Shown here one piece after another: positions 34,551 to 42,937 of a stretch of DNA of 64,000 nt. The DNA comes from Rhizobium sp. L51/94. Lineage in GTDB: Bacteria; Pseudomonadota; Alphaproteobacteria; Rhizobiales; Rhizobiaceae. Below the pieces are notes generated by a model. The model saw only the letters and a program-made list of their open reading frames with translations, searched no databases and had not been told where the DNA came from. A program made the translations under genes and the position numbers. The DNA lies in NCBI RefSeq assembly GCF_019355555.1, contig NZ_CP072143.1, forward strand, positions 1 through 64,000, written 5' to 3'. Numbering within the stretch: position 1 is the stretch's first letter; each line of letters opens with the position of its first letter.

Positions 34551-35846
34551 TTAACGTCCAGCATATTCAAAAAGCGCCTGATCTTCGGAGATAGCCACAA
34601 TGTATCCACCTCCAATAAGGCTTGTCGGTGTTCGAATGGTTTTTTCCAATGCCTTGGTTGTTGTGTTTATGACGGAGATGAGACCGTCGCCACCATGCGT
34701 GGCAAATGCCCATTTTCCGTCCGGTGTAATAGCAGCGTATCTGCCTTCACCGGCAACAGGTGTGGATCCGGAACGCGGCCGTTTTGTCAAGGATTGCAAG
34801 GGAATGTTGCCCACGATTGAACGAAATCCAGGAGATTGACTTTCGACATTAATCAATTTCAGAAAATCACCCTCGGGTTCGATCGTCGCGTAGGCAGCAA
34901 GTGTTGATGAAACTCCGCCTCTGCTGATGAGGCCTTTTGACAGCGGCGTCCTTTTTTCCGTGGCTGTTCTGATGTCGATCCAAAGGATATCCACGGATGC
35001 CGTCGCCCAGTCTGCGGGAATGACTACGGATACCGTCGGGCCAAACACTGTCTGTTGATCGGCAGTCATGCGCTGGCGATAATTTTGCCCGCCCGCTTTT
35101 CCGGCTACATCCCATGACACAGTCTTTTGCAGGCTCAGTCCTGCGGCTGTCAGCGCGCATATTACCATTCCCTTTGTGGTCGAGACACTTAGCGTCTGGG
35201 ACACACTGCTGAAGCTTCCTCCATGCCCCACTCCCACCGATAGAGAGGACTCCGGAGGAAATGTGCTTGCCGGCAATTGTGTAACAACACCCTTCAGAAG
35301 TTGATCGAATGGGTACGCTTCGAGATTTATTGAACGGTTCAGTATGACCTGCGCCGGAGAACCACCGACGAGGACCCCGAGCTCCGGCTCTTGTTTGGTT
35401 GTATCAACGTTTACTTGGCGTGACAGCTGTCTCCGGATATCGGCTAGGGTCAGAGTCTCGATTACATCCTCATCGTTATCTGATGTTGCAGCGACAAATC
35501 TTTGACTGGTGTCCACGGCAATCCACCCGAAGCGAGCGCCATGAACTAGGGGCGCTGACATCCGAACGGCGATTCTGGGCACGTCGCTATTAACATCAAG
35601 CACGTCCATCTCTTCGCGCTTTTCGTCCATGAATAGCAGTTGGTTATGAGATAATGAAATCGTCCCGGCATGACTGCCAAGCTTTATACCGGGAAAGTCG
35701 GCTAAAAGCGTCATTTCGGGTACGGAATAGACGAGTAAATGCTCTGCCTGCGTGTCAGCGACGATCAGCCTTGCCTCTCCAGCAGCAGCAGAATGGGTGA
35801 AGCAAATCAAAAAAATAGCAACCATATGTGAATTTAATAATCTCAT
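34551..35846 (-). CDS. exported propeller-like protein of unknown function
   Basis: A 431-residue protein with a signal peptide (1-22, ending SAAAG). The rest is a run of short beta-rich repeats typical of a propeller (LIVADTQAEHLLVYSVPEM, ISLSHNQLLFMDEKREEM, IAVDTSQRFVAATSDNDED, AAITPDGKWAFATHGGDG, ISVINTTTKALEKTIRTP), the last two being YVTN/WD-like. It has few Cys or His, so metal binding is not suggested. It is divergent from the ATP-grasp gene across a palindrome-bearing promoter region, which links the two. No specific function is recognised. Confidence 0.75.
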   Translation of the reverse strand: MRLLNSHMVAIFLICFTHSAAAGEARLIVADTQAEHLLVYSVPEMTLLADFPGIKLGSHAGTISLSHNQLLFMDEKREEMDVLDVNSDVPRIAVRMSAPLVHGARFGWIAVDTSQRFVAATSDNDEDVIETLTLADIRRQLSRQVNVDTTKQEPELGVLVGGSPAQVILNRSINLEAYPFDQLLKGVVTQLPASTFPPESSLSVGVGHGGSFSSVSQTLSVSTTKGMVICALTAAGLSLQKTVSWDVAGKAGGQNYRQRMTADQQTVFGPTVSVVIPADWATASVDILWIDIRTATEKRTPLSKGLISRGGVSSTLAAYATIEPEGDFLKLINVESQSPGFRSIVGNIPLQSLTKRPRSGSTPVAGEGRYAAITPDGKWAFATHGGDGLISVINTTTKALEKTIRTPTSLIGGGYIVAISEDQALFEYAGR

Positions 35847-35896
35847 CCCAAAAACCTATCTAGAAGAACTTCTACTCGTCGGCGCGGCACCTGTCA

Positions 35897-35918
35897 GTGT
35901 AATGATATTTCATTACAC
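35897..35918. promoter_or_regulatory. 9-4-9 palindrome, probable operator
   Basis: GTGTAATGA (35897-35905), spacer TATT, TCATTACAC (35910-35918) is a perfect inverted repeat in the 208-base divergent region between the propeller-like gene and the ATP-grasp gene. Size and symmetry fit a dimeric HTH repressor; the regulator is unknown. Confidence 0.6.
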
Positions 35919-36054
35919 GGGTATTGCAAATGATTTGTTGTGGTAGGCGCAATTTACGGCCGACCTGTCGCTTACGAGCAAAGCCAGAACAGGGTTTCGC
36001 AAATCCTAACGGATCTCGCGCGTCGTAGCGCCGCCAACCAATAGGAGTTTGAGA

Positions 36055-37104
36055 ATGTCAGAGATCGAAAAGTGTGACACGATGCACGTTAGTTCGTCTA
36101 TCGTTGACACTCTTAAAAGGGTGTGCGCGCAAATTGATGCAAAAATCCTGGTCGAAGAGACATGGAATTGCGTCGGTCAGATAACCTACAAAAGCGGAGT
36201 TCGTCGCTATTTTCGGACGTCGACGTTCGATCTAAACACTATGGGCGCATCGTCAATTGCTCGTGACAAGCAATATTCGCGATTCTTTCTTCACTCTATG
36301 GGTTATCCGGCTACCGAGGGGGAAAGCTTCTTTTCAGAGACGTGGGCTAGGAAAGTGAAGGCTTCGGACCGGGGATATATCGCAGCATTAGCATACGCCC
36401 GGCAGATTGGATTCCCCGTCTTCGTTAAGCCAAACAGTAAGAGTCGGGGGGTGGGCGTAAGCTTGGTCCGCAATGAAGGCGAGTTTAACGAATCTGCAAG
36501 GATCGCTTTGCAAGAGGATAAGGTTATCCTCGTCGAACGCCCGGCCGTCGGCAATGACTACCGCGTAGTCGTGCTGGACGGCAAAGTCATCTCAGCATAC
36601 CATCGCCTCCCGTTAACAGTCACAGGGGACGGCCAGTTGTCACTTCGTGAACTAGTCGATGGCGTTCAGCAAGAGTTCCGCCGGAACGGCCGTGGCGAAA
36701 CCATTGATTTAGCGGACTTTCGGATCAGGCGCACTTTGGAAGCAGAGGGGCTAACATTTGAAAGCGTCCTTGAGAGTGGCAAATCACTGAAGATGTTAGA
36801 AAATGCTAACCTTTCGTCAGGAGGTACAGCGATTGACGTCACCGACCGAATAAGTGAGGGTTTCACGAGACTCGCAAGGGATGTTTCGAGGGATATGGGC
36901 CTCCGTTTGGCGGGTGTCGATTTGATGATCGACGGGTTGATCGAAGACACCCCGTCGGCTAGTCCGCACCGGATTATTGAAATCAATTCTGCCCCTGGAC
37001 TGGACCACTACGCTTCGCTTGGGATCGCTCAGCGGAAGATCGTGGATGACTTGTATTATAAGTTGGTGATAGCGATGGAGCGCCCGGGAGAAAGGTTTTT
37101 GTGA
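36055..37104 (+). CDS. stand-alone ATP-grasp ligase (cyanophycin-synthetase-like)
   Basis: A 349-residue protein whose whole length corresponds to the ATP-grasp module of cyanophycin synthetase and bifunctional glutathione synthetase. Visible: IARDKQYSRFFLHSMGYPAT, FPVFVKPNSKSRGVGVSLV (ATP lysine and glycine loop), VERPAVGNDYRVVVLDGKVI, ENANLSSGGTAIDVTD, GLRLAGVDLMIDG and the metal site IIEINSAPGL. The Mur-ligase half of cyanophycin synthetase is absent. Such enzymes join a carboxylate to an amine through an acyl phosphate. AGGAG at 36042-36046 selects ATG 36055. Possible products: a short peptide or peptide-modified molecule (inference). Confidence 0.85.
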   Translation: MSEIEKCDTMHVSSSIVDTLKRVCAQIDAKILVEETWNCVGQITYKSGVRRYFRTSTFDLNTMGASSIARDKQYSRFFLHSMGYPATEGESFFSETWARKVKASDRGYIAALAYARQIGFPVFVKPNSKSRGVGVSLVRNEGEFNESARIALQEDKVILVERPAVGNDYRVVVLDGKVISAYHRLPLTVTGDGQLSLRELVDGVQQEFRRNGRGETIDLADFRIRRTLEAEGLTFESVLESGKSLKMLENANLSSGGTAIDVTDRISEGFTRLARDVSRDMGLRLAGVDLMIDGLIEDTPSASPHRIIEINSAPGLDHYASLGIAQRKIVDDLYYKLVIAMERPGERFL

Positions 37105-37450
37105 CGACCAATTTTGCGTGCAGCTTTGTGCTTTCGCACGAAGATTGCTGTCGAGCCGTGGAAAACGACGGTAAATATCTTAAAAATTGTAAGCCTCGTT
37201 TCGGACGTCTGGATGTCGAAGGCGTTAAGCTACGCATGGGCGCTGCCAGTCGGGGTATTCTGAGGTCTTCCCGTGATGTGACTCGCCGACCTGCGGTACC
37301 CCTCTAGTAGTGATGGTTGATCGAGGAGTTGCCTGCAGAGATCGATACGATCCCTTTTAAAAGTGATAGAGCTGCAACAAAATCGAATATTTCTACACAC
37401 ACCGCTGCAAAGACATGAGGTAGTTCTGTTAATAACCAGGAGTAATTATT
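37105..37450. other. gap between ATP-grasp gene and small receiver-like gene
   Basis: 346 bases. A 68-codon frame overlaps the ATP-grasp stop as GTGA (37101) but has no family likeness and no ribosome site. The last part is AT-rich and ends in the ribosome site CAGGAG (about 37437-37442) of the next gene, so a promoter probably lies here. Confidence 0.4.
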
Positions 37451-37942
37451 GTGACGCAGCAGTCCGAAATTGAGCACCGCAGCCCAATCCTCGTCTTTCT
37501 TACAAAGCGCGCAGCTGATGTGGTGATCTCACAGCTTGAGAAGCATGGATATACAGCGGTCGCTGTCTACACTGTCCCTGCATTGTTCGATGCACTCCGC
37601 TCAGGAACTTATACCCTGGCAGTAACAACCCGGCCAGGTATCGCTACGGTTCGAAACATAAAGCTCATTCCCGTCTTGAACCTTGAAGTGTTTTTTTATG
37701 ATGGCCACATTGATCAAACAGATTCCACCGCTTGGCCAAGGCGATTTGATGGCAATGCTTTCATGGAGCGCCTCAGAATCTTGAACGTTCCGAGGCTAAC
37801 GCGCGGATTTAGCAAATATGACAATCCTTCCTCAGAGCACCGCCGAAAAGTTGGGCTCTTCTCTACGTTGTTGAATGCTAGCATTTCATTTTATAACAAC
37901 CGGCTTCCTGCGATGCGAGTTGTTAAAAATGAACGTCGTTAG
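37451..37942 (+). CDS. small receiver-like protein (paralogue B)
   Basis: A 163-residue protein starting with GTG 37451, with CAGGAG 9 bases upstream. Residues 10-90 align with the protein at 23236-23682 (PILVFLTKRAADVVISQLEK, VPALFDALRSGTYTLAVTT, NLEVFFYDG). The predicted strand-helix order resembles a receiver domain lacking the phosphoacceptor. The C-terminus is basic and unlike paralogue A. It overlaps the next gene by 14 bases, so the two are translationally linked. Function unknown. Confidence 0.7.
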   Translation: MTQQSEIEHRSPILVFLTKRAADVVISQLEKHGYTAVAVYTVPALFDALRSGTYTLAVTTRPGIATVRNIKLIPVLNLEVFFYDGHIDQTDSTAWPRRFDGNAFMERLRILNVPRLTRGFSKYDNPSSEHRRKVGLFSTLLNASISFYNNRLPAMRVVKNERR

Positions 37943-38270
37943 GCAGAAGAGCCTTGGGCTAGATGAGGCCAGTGATACAAACAGCAAAATAGACCAATCG
38001 CTTGAAGCGGAGAAGAGTCCGTTTACGATTGCTCGGGAGAAACCTCGTCTCTGGATGTCCACGGTGGATGAGTTTCAAAATGCAGCTTTGAAGCGGGAGC
38101 TGCTTCTTTATGGAGGTTGCATCATCATGATATTGGCAATCGGCGCGGCTTCGACCGCGGGGTTAGTTATCACTGCCTTTTTCGTCCTCATTTCGATTGG
38201 CAACATCTTTAAGAAAGCGGTTCTCTCGGTGATAGGCGAAATACGTAATCACGTCGCTTTGAGGCGCTAA
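37929..38270 (+). CDS. small membrane protein
   Basis: A 113-residue protein (ATG 37929, inside the previous gene in another frame). A hydrophilic N-terminal part (SLGLDEASDTNSKIDQSLEA, WMSTVDEFQNAALKREL) is followed by two close hydrophobic segments (YGGCIIMILAIGAASTAG and LVITAFFVLISIGNIF) forming a hairpin or long helix, and a basic C-terminus. It probably sits in the inner membrane beside, or partnering, the receiver-like protein. No family recognised. Confidence 0.6.
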   Translation: MNVVRQKSLGLDEASDTNSKIDQSLEAEKSPFTIAREKPRLWMSTVDEFQNAALKRELLLYGGCIIMILAIGAASTAGLVITAFFVLISIGNIFKKAVLSVIGEIRNHVALRR

Positions 38271-38635
38271 GCGACTGGGCTAGTTCCCATGGCATTTTTT
38301 TCCTGTTTGTCGCGCGCGCTTGCTACATTACCATCGTGCTTATCGATAGATAGATTAGGCCCAAACAGTAGCTGGTTCTATCTCACTACCGTTCCGCGAC
38401 CGAGCCGCCACAACATACCGCAACATATTCGCATAGAACTTTGCAAGACAATCGACACCTTTTCTGATAAAGCGCTCCAGCCATCGAATTCCATGGGAAT
38501 GCTCTAGTCACTGGGCGCGAGGAGCCACTACGTCCAGCGGAAGGGACTTGTGTGGGATCTCGAACAATCAAAGATCTGATTGCCGCCCGCTGCAGACATT
38601 GAGACTAGGACGAGTGCAAATTAGGGCGACCAAAT
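38271..38635. other. upstream region of two-component system
   Basis: 365 bases with no convincing gene; a 72-codon frame (38289-38507) lacks a ribosome site. Expected to hold the promoter of the regulator-kinase pair; no specific operator was seen. Confidence 0.35.
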
Positions 38636-39370
38636 ATGGCGTACGATATGGTGGTTTCGGACCAGTCCAATGTACTCATCGTCGAGGATGACCCTGACAT
38701 CGCCGGCATGCTAGTCGAACTGGTTCAAGGAAATGGCTTTCAGGCGATGTCGGTCGCAAGTGGGCTCGAGATGGACCGACTTTTGCTCATCCAAACCTTC
38801 GATCTTATCGTACTTGATGCGATGCTTCCAGGCGAGGACGGTTTTAGCATATGTAGGCGATTGCGATCATCACGGTCGGTTCCGATCCTGATGTTGACCG
38901 CGATGCGTGAGGACATCGATCGTATTCTTGGCCTGGAGCTCGGAGCTGATGACTATGTGACCAAGCCTTTCAATTCTCGTGAATTAATAGCGCGGATAAA
39001 AAGCATCTTGCGTCGAAGCGCACACGGGAAGGATTCGGAACCCGATCTAGCGCCTATGACATTTGCAGGCTGGCGTATCGACCCCAAGAGCAGGCAGCTT
39101 CATGATCCAGATGGAGTGCAGGTTTCCATGACGACAGCTGAATTTGATCTACTCCTCGCGTTTTGCTCAAACCCGAACAAAATTCTAAACCGCGAGCAAC
39201 TACTTTCGATGACCCATGCGGGATCTGCCGGACCCGTCGAGCGAAGCATCGACGCTCATATCAGCCGGGTTAGACAGAAGATCGAGCCCAATCTTAAAGA
39301 TCCCACCTTTATCAAAACGGTGCGGCTTGGGGGGTATATGTTTGCCTCTAAGGTTGAGCAAACCCGATGA
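38636..39370 (+). CDS. OmpR-family response regulator
   Basis: A 244-residue regulator: receiver domain at 11-125 with acidic pocket E17-D18-D19, phosphoacceptor D61 (LIVLDAMLPGEDGF), T88 and K110 (YVTKPF), then an OmpR/PhoB winged helix at 145-240 (VSMTTAEFDLLLAF, RSIDAHISRVRQKIEP, TVRLGGYMF). It overlaps the histidine kinase by 4 bases (ATGA), so they form one system. The nearest downstream genes are a lipoprotein and an RND pump, which are candidate targets. Confidence 0.95.
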   Translation: MAYDMVVSDQSNVLIVEDDPDIAGMLVELVQGNGFQAMSVASGLEMDRLLLIQTFDLIVLDAMLPGEDGFSICRRLRSSRSVPILMLTAMREDIDRILGLELGADDYVTKPFNSRELIARIKSILRRSAHGKDSEPDLAPMTFAGWRIDPKSRQLHDPDGVQVSMTTAEFDLLLAFCSNPNKILNREQLLSMTHAGSAGPVERSIDAHISRVRQKIEPNLKDPTFIKTVRLGGYMFASKVEQTR

Positions 39371-40707
39371 GAAATTTACGTCGAGCTTCAATACAGCAAC
39401 AGATCCTTACACTTGCGACATTGCTTGTTGTGCTGGTTTCAGTCGTCGCTATGTTCACCGAGCCGTTCATATACGGTAGACAAGATCGTGAGTTCCAAAA
39501 TGGCCTGTTCGCTGGCCGAGCGGAAACGCTATTCGTATTATTGAAAGATGCCAAGACACCTCAGGAAGAAAAAGCTGTTCGGGATACAGCGGCAAGCATG
39601 GGGATTCTGGTCGAAAAGCTGCTGGCGAATGAGTTGTCGACTTCGCAGGTTGTTATCTCCTCTCCCGATGAACTCGTATCGCGGGCGAAAGCTCTAACAG
39701 CGGGTAATATACTCGAGTCCATCAGCTACTTATTTTTAGGCGAAATTGTGCCTAATGTTTTGACTGTGCGCGTCGATACAGAACGTGTCTTTACATTTTC
39801 CGTACCCAAGTTTCCTGCTGAAGTGTGGTTCGCGCCTGCCGTCGCGAGCGGACTTCTGAAAATTGTTGTGCCTCTCCTTGTCCTTGCCTATTTCAGCAGC
39901 CTGTTGATTACCAATCCGCTGCGGCGTTTCGCGGCGGCTGCAAAGCGAGTGAGTTTGGACGACAGCACTGACGAGCCGTTTCTGGCAGATGGTGCGTCTG
40001 AGATACGGAGCTTGGCGGAGTCATTGAATGTCATGCGCACCCGGATTCAGACCATGGCGGAATATCGAACCCGCGTCCTGAGTTCTGTCGGGCATGATCT
40101 TCGTACCCCTCTGACCCGTCTTAAAATGCGGGCCGAGCGCTCAACCGAGCCGGAACTCAAACAACTTATGTTAAGTGACATAACAACCCTAGCCTTTATG
40201 GTGGACGAATGTCTCGCCTACTTCAATGATCCATCTGCTACTGAAAAGGCACGTAAGGTCGACCTGTCTAGTCTTTTGCAAACAATCACATCCGACTTTG
40301 TCGATACCGGCGTTGACGTTACCTATATAGGACCTAGGAAGTTAGTATATGTTTGTAAGCCGCAGGCAATGACCCGCGCGCTCAACAATCTCATCGAAAA
40401 CGGCTCTCGATACGCAACGCGCATCGAACTGAAACTCAAAAACGTTGTCGATGGTGAGATCGAAATTCAAGTTTGCGACAACGGCCCGGGGTTATCGGGG
40501 GATTTGAAAGCAAAGGTCTTGGAGCCTTTTTTTAAAGCTGACGAATCGCGCCAAATTGGCATCAAGGGCGGTCTCGGACTCGGCCTTACGATCGCACAAG
40601 GCATTATTATAAAGGGGCATGGCGGGCGGTTCGAGCTGCGAGACAGTGTTCCAAATGGGCTCACAATTGCTATCAAACTCGTTCCGCAGCAGAGCGACCG
40701 TTTATAG
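39367..40707 (+). CDS. EnvZ-type sensor histidine kinase
   Basis: A 446-residue inner-membrane kinase: first helix 12-30, periplasmic sensor of about 125 residues (31-158), second helix 162-182, HAMP linker (NPLRRFAAAAKRVSLDD), dimerisation/phosphoacceptor box SSVGHDLRTPLTRLKMRAE with H243, and an HATPase domain with N-box NNLIENGSRYA, G1 DNGPGL and G2 GLGLGLTIAQGI. The H-box sequence GHDLRTPLTRLK places it in the EnvZ/RstB-like group. It would phosphorylate the regulator encoded just upstream. The signal is unknown. Confidence 0.95.
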   Translation: MRNLRRASIQQQILTLATLLVVLVSVVAMFTEPFIYGRQDREFQNGLFAGRAETLFVLLKDAKTPQEEKAVRDTAASMGILVEKLLANELSTSQVVISSPDELVSRAKALTAGNILESISYLFLGEIVPNVLTVRVDTERVFTFSVPKFPAEVWFAPAVASGLLKIVVPLLVLAYFSSLLITNPLRRFAAAAKRVSLDDSTDEPFLADGASEIRSLAESLNVMRTRIQTMAEYRTRVLSSVGHDLRTPLTRLKMRAERSTEPELKQLMLSDITTLAFMVDECLAYFNDPSATEKARKVDLSSLLQTITSDFVDTGVDVTYIGPRKLVYVCKPQAMTRALNNLIENGSRYATRIELKLKNVVDGEIEIQVCDNGPGLSGDLKAKVLEPFFKADESRQIGIKGGLGLGLTIAQGIIIKGHGGRFELRDSVPNGLTIAIKLVPQQSDRL

Positions 40708-40837
40708 CTGGTTAGGCGTCGTATAGTCGCCGAACATATTGAAACATTTCAGAAGACACCGCAACACGTAGATCGAATACAACAGGCTCCAGCAAACGAT
40801 GGTGTCAGAACACCCTTTCTTGGAGCCTATAGAGAAC

Positions 40838-41518
40838 ATGAAATTTATTCAGTTTAGTATCGGGTTGATCGCAATCTCTGCCGTTGTCTCGGGGTGTACG
40901 ACCGCTGACCCGACAGTCTATGCTGGGCTTGCTTCAGCTTCGCAGCTTCGACCCGCCACCGACGACGCGAGCGGTCGGGTGCCTTATCGCTACACGAGCA
41001 ACGTTGACTGGCGGCAGTATGATAAGATCATCGTGGATCCCGTCACCATATATTCAGGGCCTGACAATCAATTCGTCAAGATCGCTGACAGGGATAAGGT
41101 TGTCCTTGCTAATTATATGCAGAATGAATTCACAGCAAAGCTGAGGACGAAGTACGCGGTGGTGAGCAATCCCGGGCCCCGTACTGCGAGGCTTCACCTG
41201 ACCTTGACCGGCGCTAAGGACACAACGCCTGTTCTCGGCCCGTTTTCGCATATTGACGTAGGCGGGGGTGTCATCAACGCAGCTCAGGCGGTTCGCGGTC
41301 GTGAGGGGACAATGGCGGGTTCTGTCAGCTACGCCGTGGAACTTTATGATGCTTCGAGCAATCGGCTTCTATCTTCCTATGTCACCAAACAATATCCAAG
41401 CGCGATGAACATCGGTGCAACCTTTGTGCCTCTTAAGGGCTCCAAAGTCGGGATTGAAAAAGGCGCTGACGCGCTGTTGGAACAGATGTCGAAGCCTGTG
41501 CTCATCGCGGGTAATTAG
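40838..41518 (+). CDS. DUF3313-type lipoprotein
   Basis: A 226-residue lipoprotein with lipobox VVSGC (Cys at 20). The mature part (YTSNVDWRQYDKIIVDPVTI, FTAKLRTKYAVVSNPGPRTA, LHLTLTGAKDTTPVLGPFSH) matches the DUF3313 pattern, a small alpha/beta domain of outer-membrane-anchored proteins with unknown function. The frame opens at 40799, but ATG 40838 begins the signal peptide. It lies between the two-component system and the RND genes on the same strand. Confidence 0.85.
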   Translation: MKFIQFSIGLIAISAVVSGCTTADPTVYAGLASASQLRPATDDASGRVPYRYTSNVDWRQYDKIIVDPVTIYSGPDNQFVKIADRDKVVLANYMQNEFTAKLRTKYAVVSNPGPRTARLHLTLTGAKDTTPVLGPFSHIDVGGGVINAAQAVRGREGTMAGSVSYAVELYDASSNRLLSSYVTKQYPSAMNIGATFVPLKGSKVGIEKGADALLEQMSKPVLIAGN

Positions 41519-41753
41519 CCGCGGTTATTCGGAAAGGGATGAGCGTCGGGCAATTCGCGGTAAATTTCTGTTCCGATTATTTCAGCGGCAACAAGCGCAG
41601 GCGTCAAAAATGCTCGTAGCTCGGGTGAGGTCGGTGAAACGCGTCCCTCGTGAATAAATCTTCATCACGATTTGGCGAAACGACACCGTTTCGCGCTCGC
41701 CAAAAATGGGGTTTTCGGATCTTTCACCCAACGACGAGATATCGGGGTAATTT
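41519..41753. other. spacer before RND operon
   Basis: 235 bases likely carrying the RND promoter; no clear palindrome or other signal is visible. A weak ribosome site (TCGGGG) precedes the adaptor ATG. Confidence 0.35.
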
Positions 41754-42926
41754 ATGCCGTTTCTGCTTCAAACCACGCGCGCCGCCTTATTGGCGTGCGC
41801 CGTCCTCCCGCTGGCGGCCTGCAGCAAGGAGAACAGCGATAAAAAGGCTTCGGCAGCACCACCAACACCTGTGTCCGTCGTGCAGGTGAGGCCGGAAACT
41901 CTACCGGTGGTCAGTGAATTGCCGGGGCGCGTTGCTTCGATGATTACTGCTGACGTCCGTCCGCGCGTCACGGGGCTGGTGCTGAAGCGCGTTTTCGAGC
42001 AAGGAGCTGGCGTTAAAGAAGGCGATCTCCTTTATCTGATTGACCCGGCCCCCTTTCAGGCCAAGGTCGATTCAGCACAAGCTGCAGTTGACAGCGCCAT
42101 AGCGGCCCGGAAATTGGCTTCCCAGAAGTCCGATAGACAAACACAGTTGCAGCAAAGGGGGGTTACCAGCGCAGACGACAGCGAGACGGCAATCGCAACG
42201 CTGGCCCAGAGCAACGCGGAGGTCTCCCAAGCGGAAGCGAATTTGCGCTCGGCCCAGCTCGACCTTCAATATACGCAGATCAAGGCTCCCATCACCGGCA
42301 CAATCGGCCGCGCGCTCATCACCGAAGGCACGTTGGTCAGCCCAACCTCCGACGTGATGGCGACAATCCAACAGATTGATCCAATTTATGCTGACTTCAC
42401 CCAGCCCGCCGACACACTGATACTATTACGAAATGCTATCAAGACGGGTCAGCTTAAGGAGGAGGGCCGGGAGGGGGTAGCCATGAAGCTCGTGACGGAG
42501 CAGGGCAGTCCGTACCCGCACGAAGGCAAGCTGTTGTTTTCTGAAGCAAGCGTGAATGCGCAGACTGGGCAACTGATCCTTAGGGGCGAGTTTCCAAATC
42601 CGGAACACAATCTGCTTCCGGGCATGTATGTTCGCTCAAAACTGCAGCAGGGTTCTCTGGAAGGAGCATTCGCTGTGCCGGAGCAAGCAGTGCAACGCGA
42701 TACTGCCGGAAAACCTCAGTTATATATTGTCGACGCCAAAGGCAAAGTCGAAGTTCGCAACGTGACGCTCGGCTGGATTGTTGAAGGCCGCTGGGTTGTA
42801 GTCAAGGGTTTGGCCCCTGAAGACAGGGTCGTGGTGGAGGGATTTCAGAAGTTTGCCCCCGGCGCGGTTGTCAAGGCTGAGCCGTGGCCCGGGACAGCCT
42901 CGACAAGCTCCTCCGCAGAGAAGTAG
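41754..42926 (+). CDS. RND efflux periplasmic adaptor lipoprotein (MexA/AcrA type)
   Basis: A 390-residue membrane-fusion protein: lipobox LAAC (Cys 23), beta-barrel and lipoyl halves (PRVTGLVLKRVFEQGAGVKE, GDLLYLIDPAPFQAKVDSAQ), alpha-helical hairpin (about 95-165), the return lipoyl motif LQYTQIKAPITGTIGRALIT, and a C-terminal membrane-proximal domain. It bridges an inner-membrane RND pump and an outer-membrane channel. It is 11 bases upstream of the pump gene, an evident operon. Confidence 0.95.
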   Translation: MPFLLQTTRAALLACAVLPLAACSKENSDKKASAAPPTPVSVVQVRPETLPVVSELPGRVASMITADVRPRVTGLVLKRVFEQGAGVKEGDLLYLIDPAPFQAKVDSAQAAVDSAIAARKLASQKSDRQTQLQQRGVTSADDSETAIATLAQSNAEVSQAEANLRSAQLDLQYTQIKAPITGTIGRALITEGTLVSPTSDVMATIQQIDPIYADFTQPADTLILLRNAIKTGQLKEEGREGVAMKLVTEQGSPYPHEGKLLFSEASVNAQTGQLILRGEFPNPEHNLLPGMYVRSKLQQGSLEGAFAVPEQAVQRDTAGKPQLYIVDAKGKVEVRNVTLGWIVEGRWVVVKGLAPEDRVVVEGFQKFAPGAVVKAEPWPGTASTSSSAEK

Positions 42927-42937
42927 GGATAATTTCG

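Noticed and set aside
37101-37307. 68-codon frame overlapping the ATP-grasp stop as GTGA
   Set aside because: Composition is not protein-like, there is no ribosome site and no family; the overlap alone is weak evidence.
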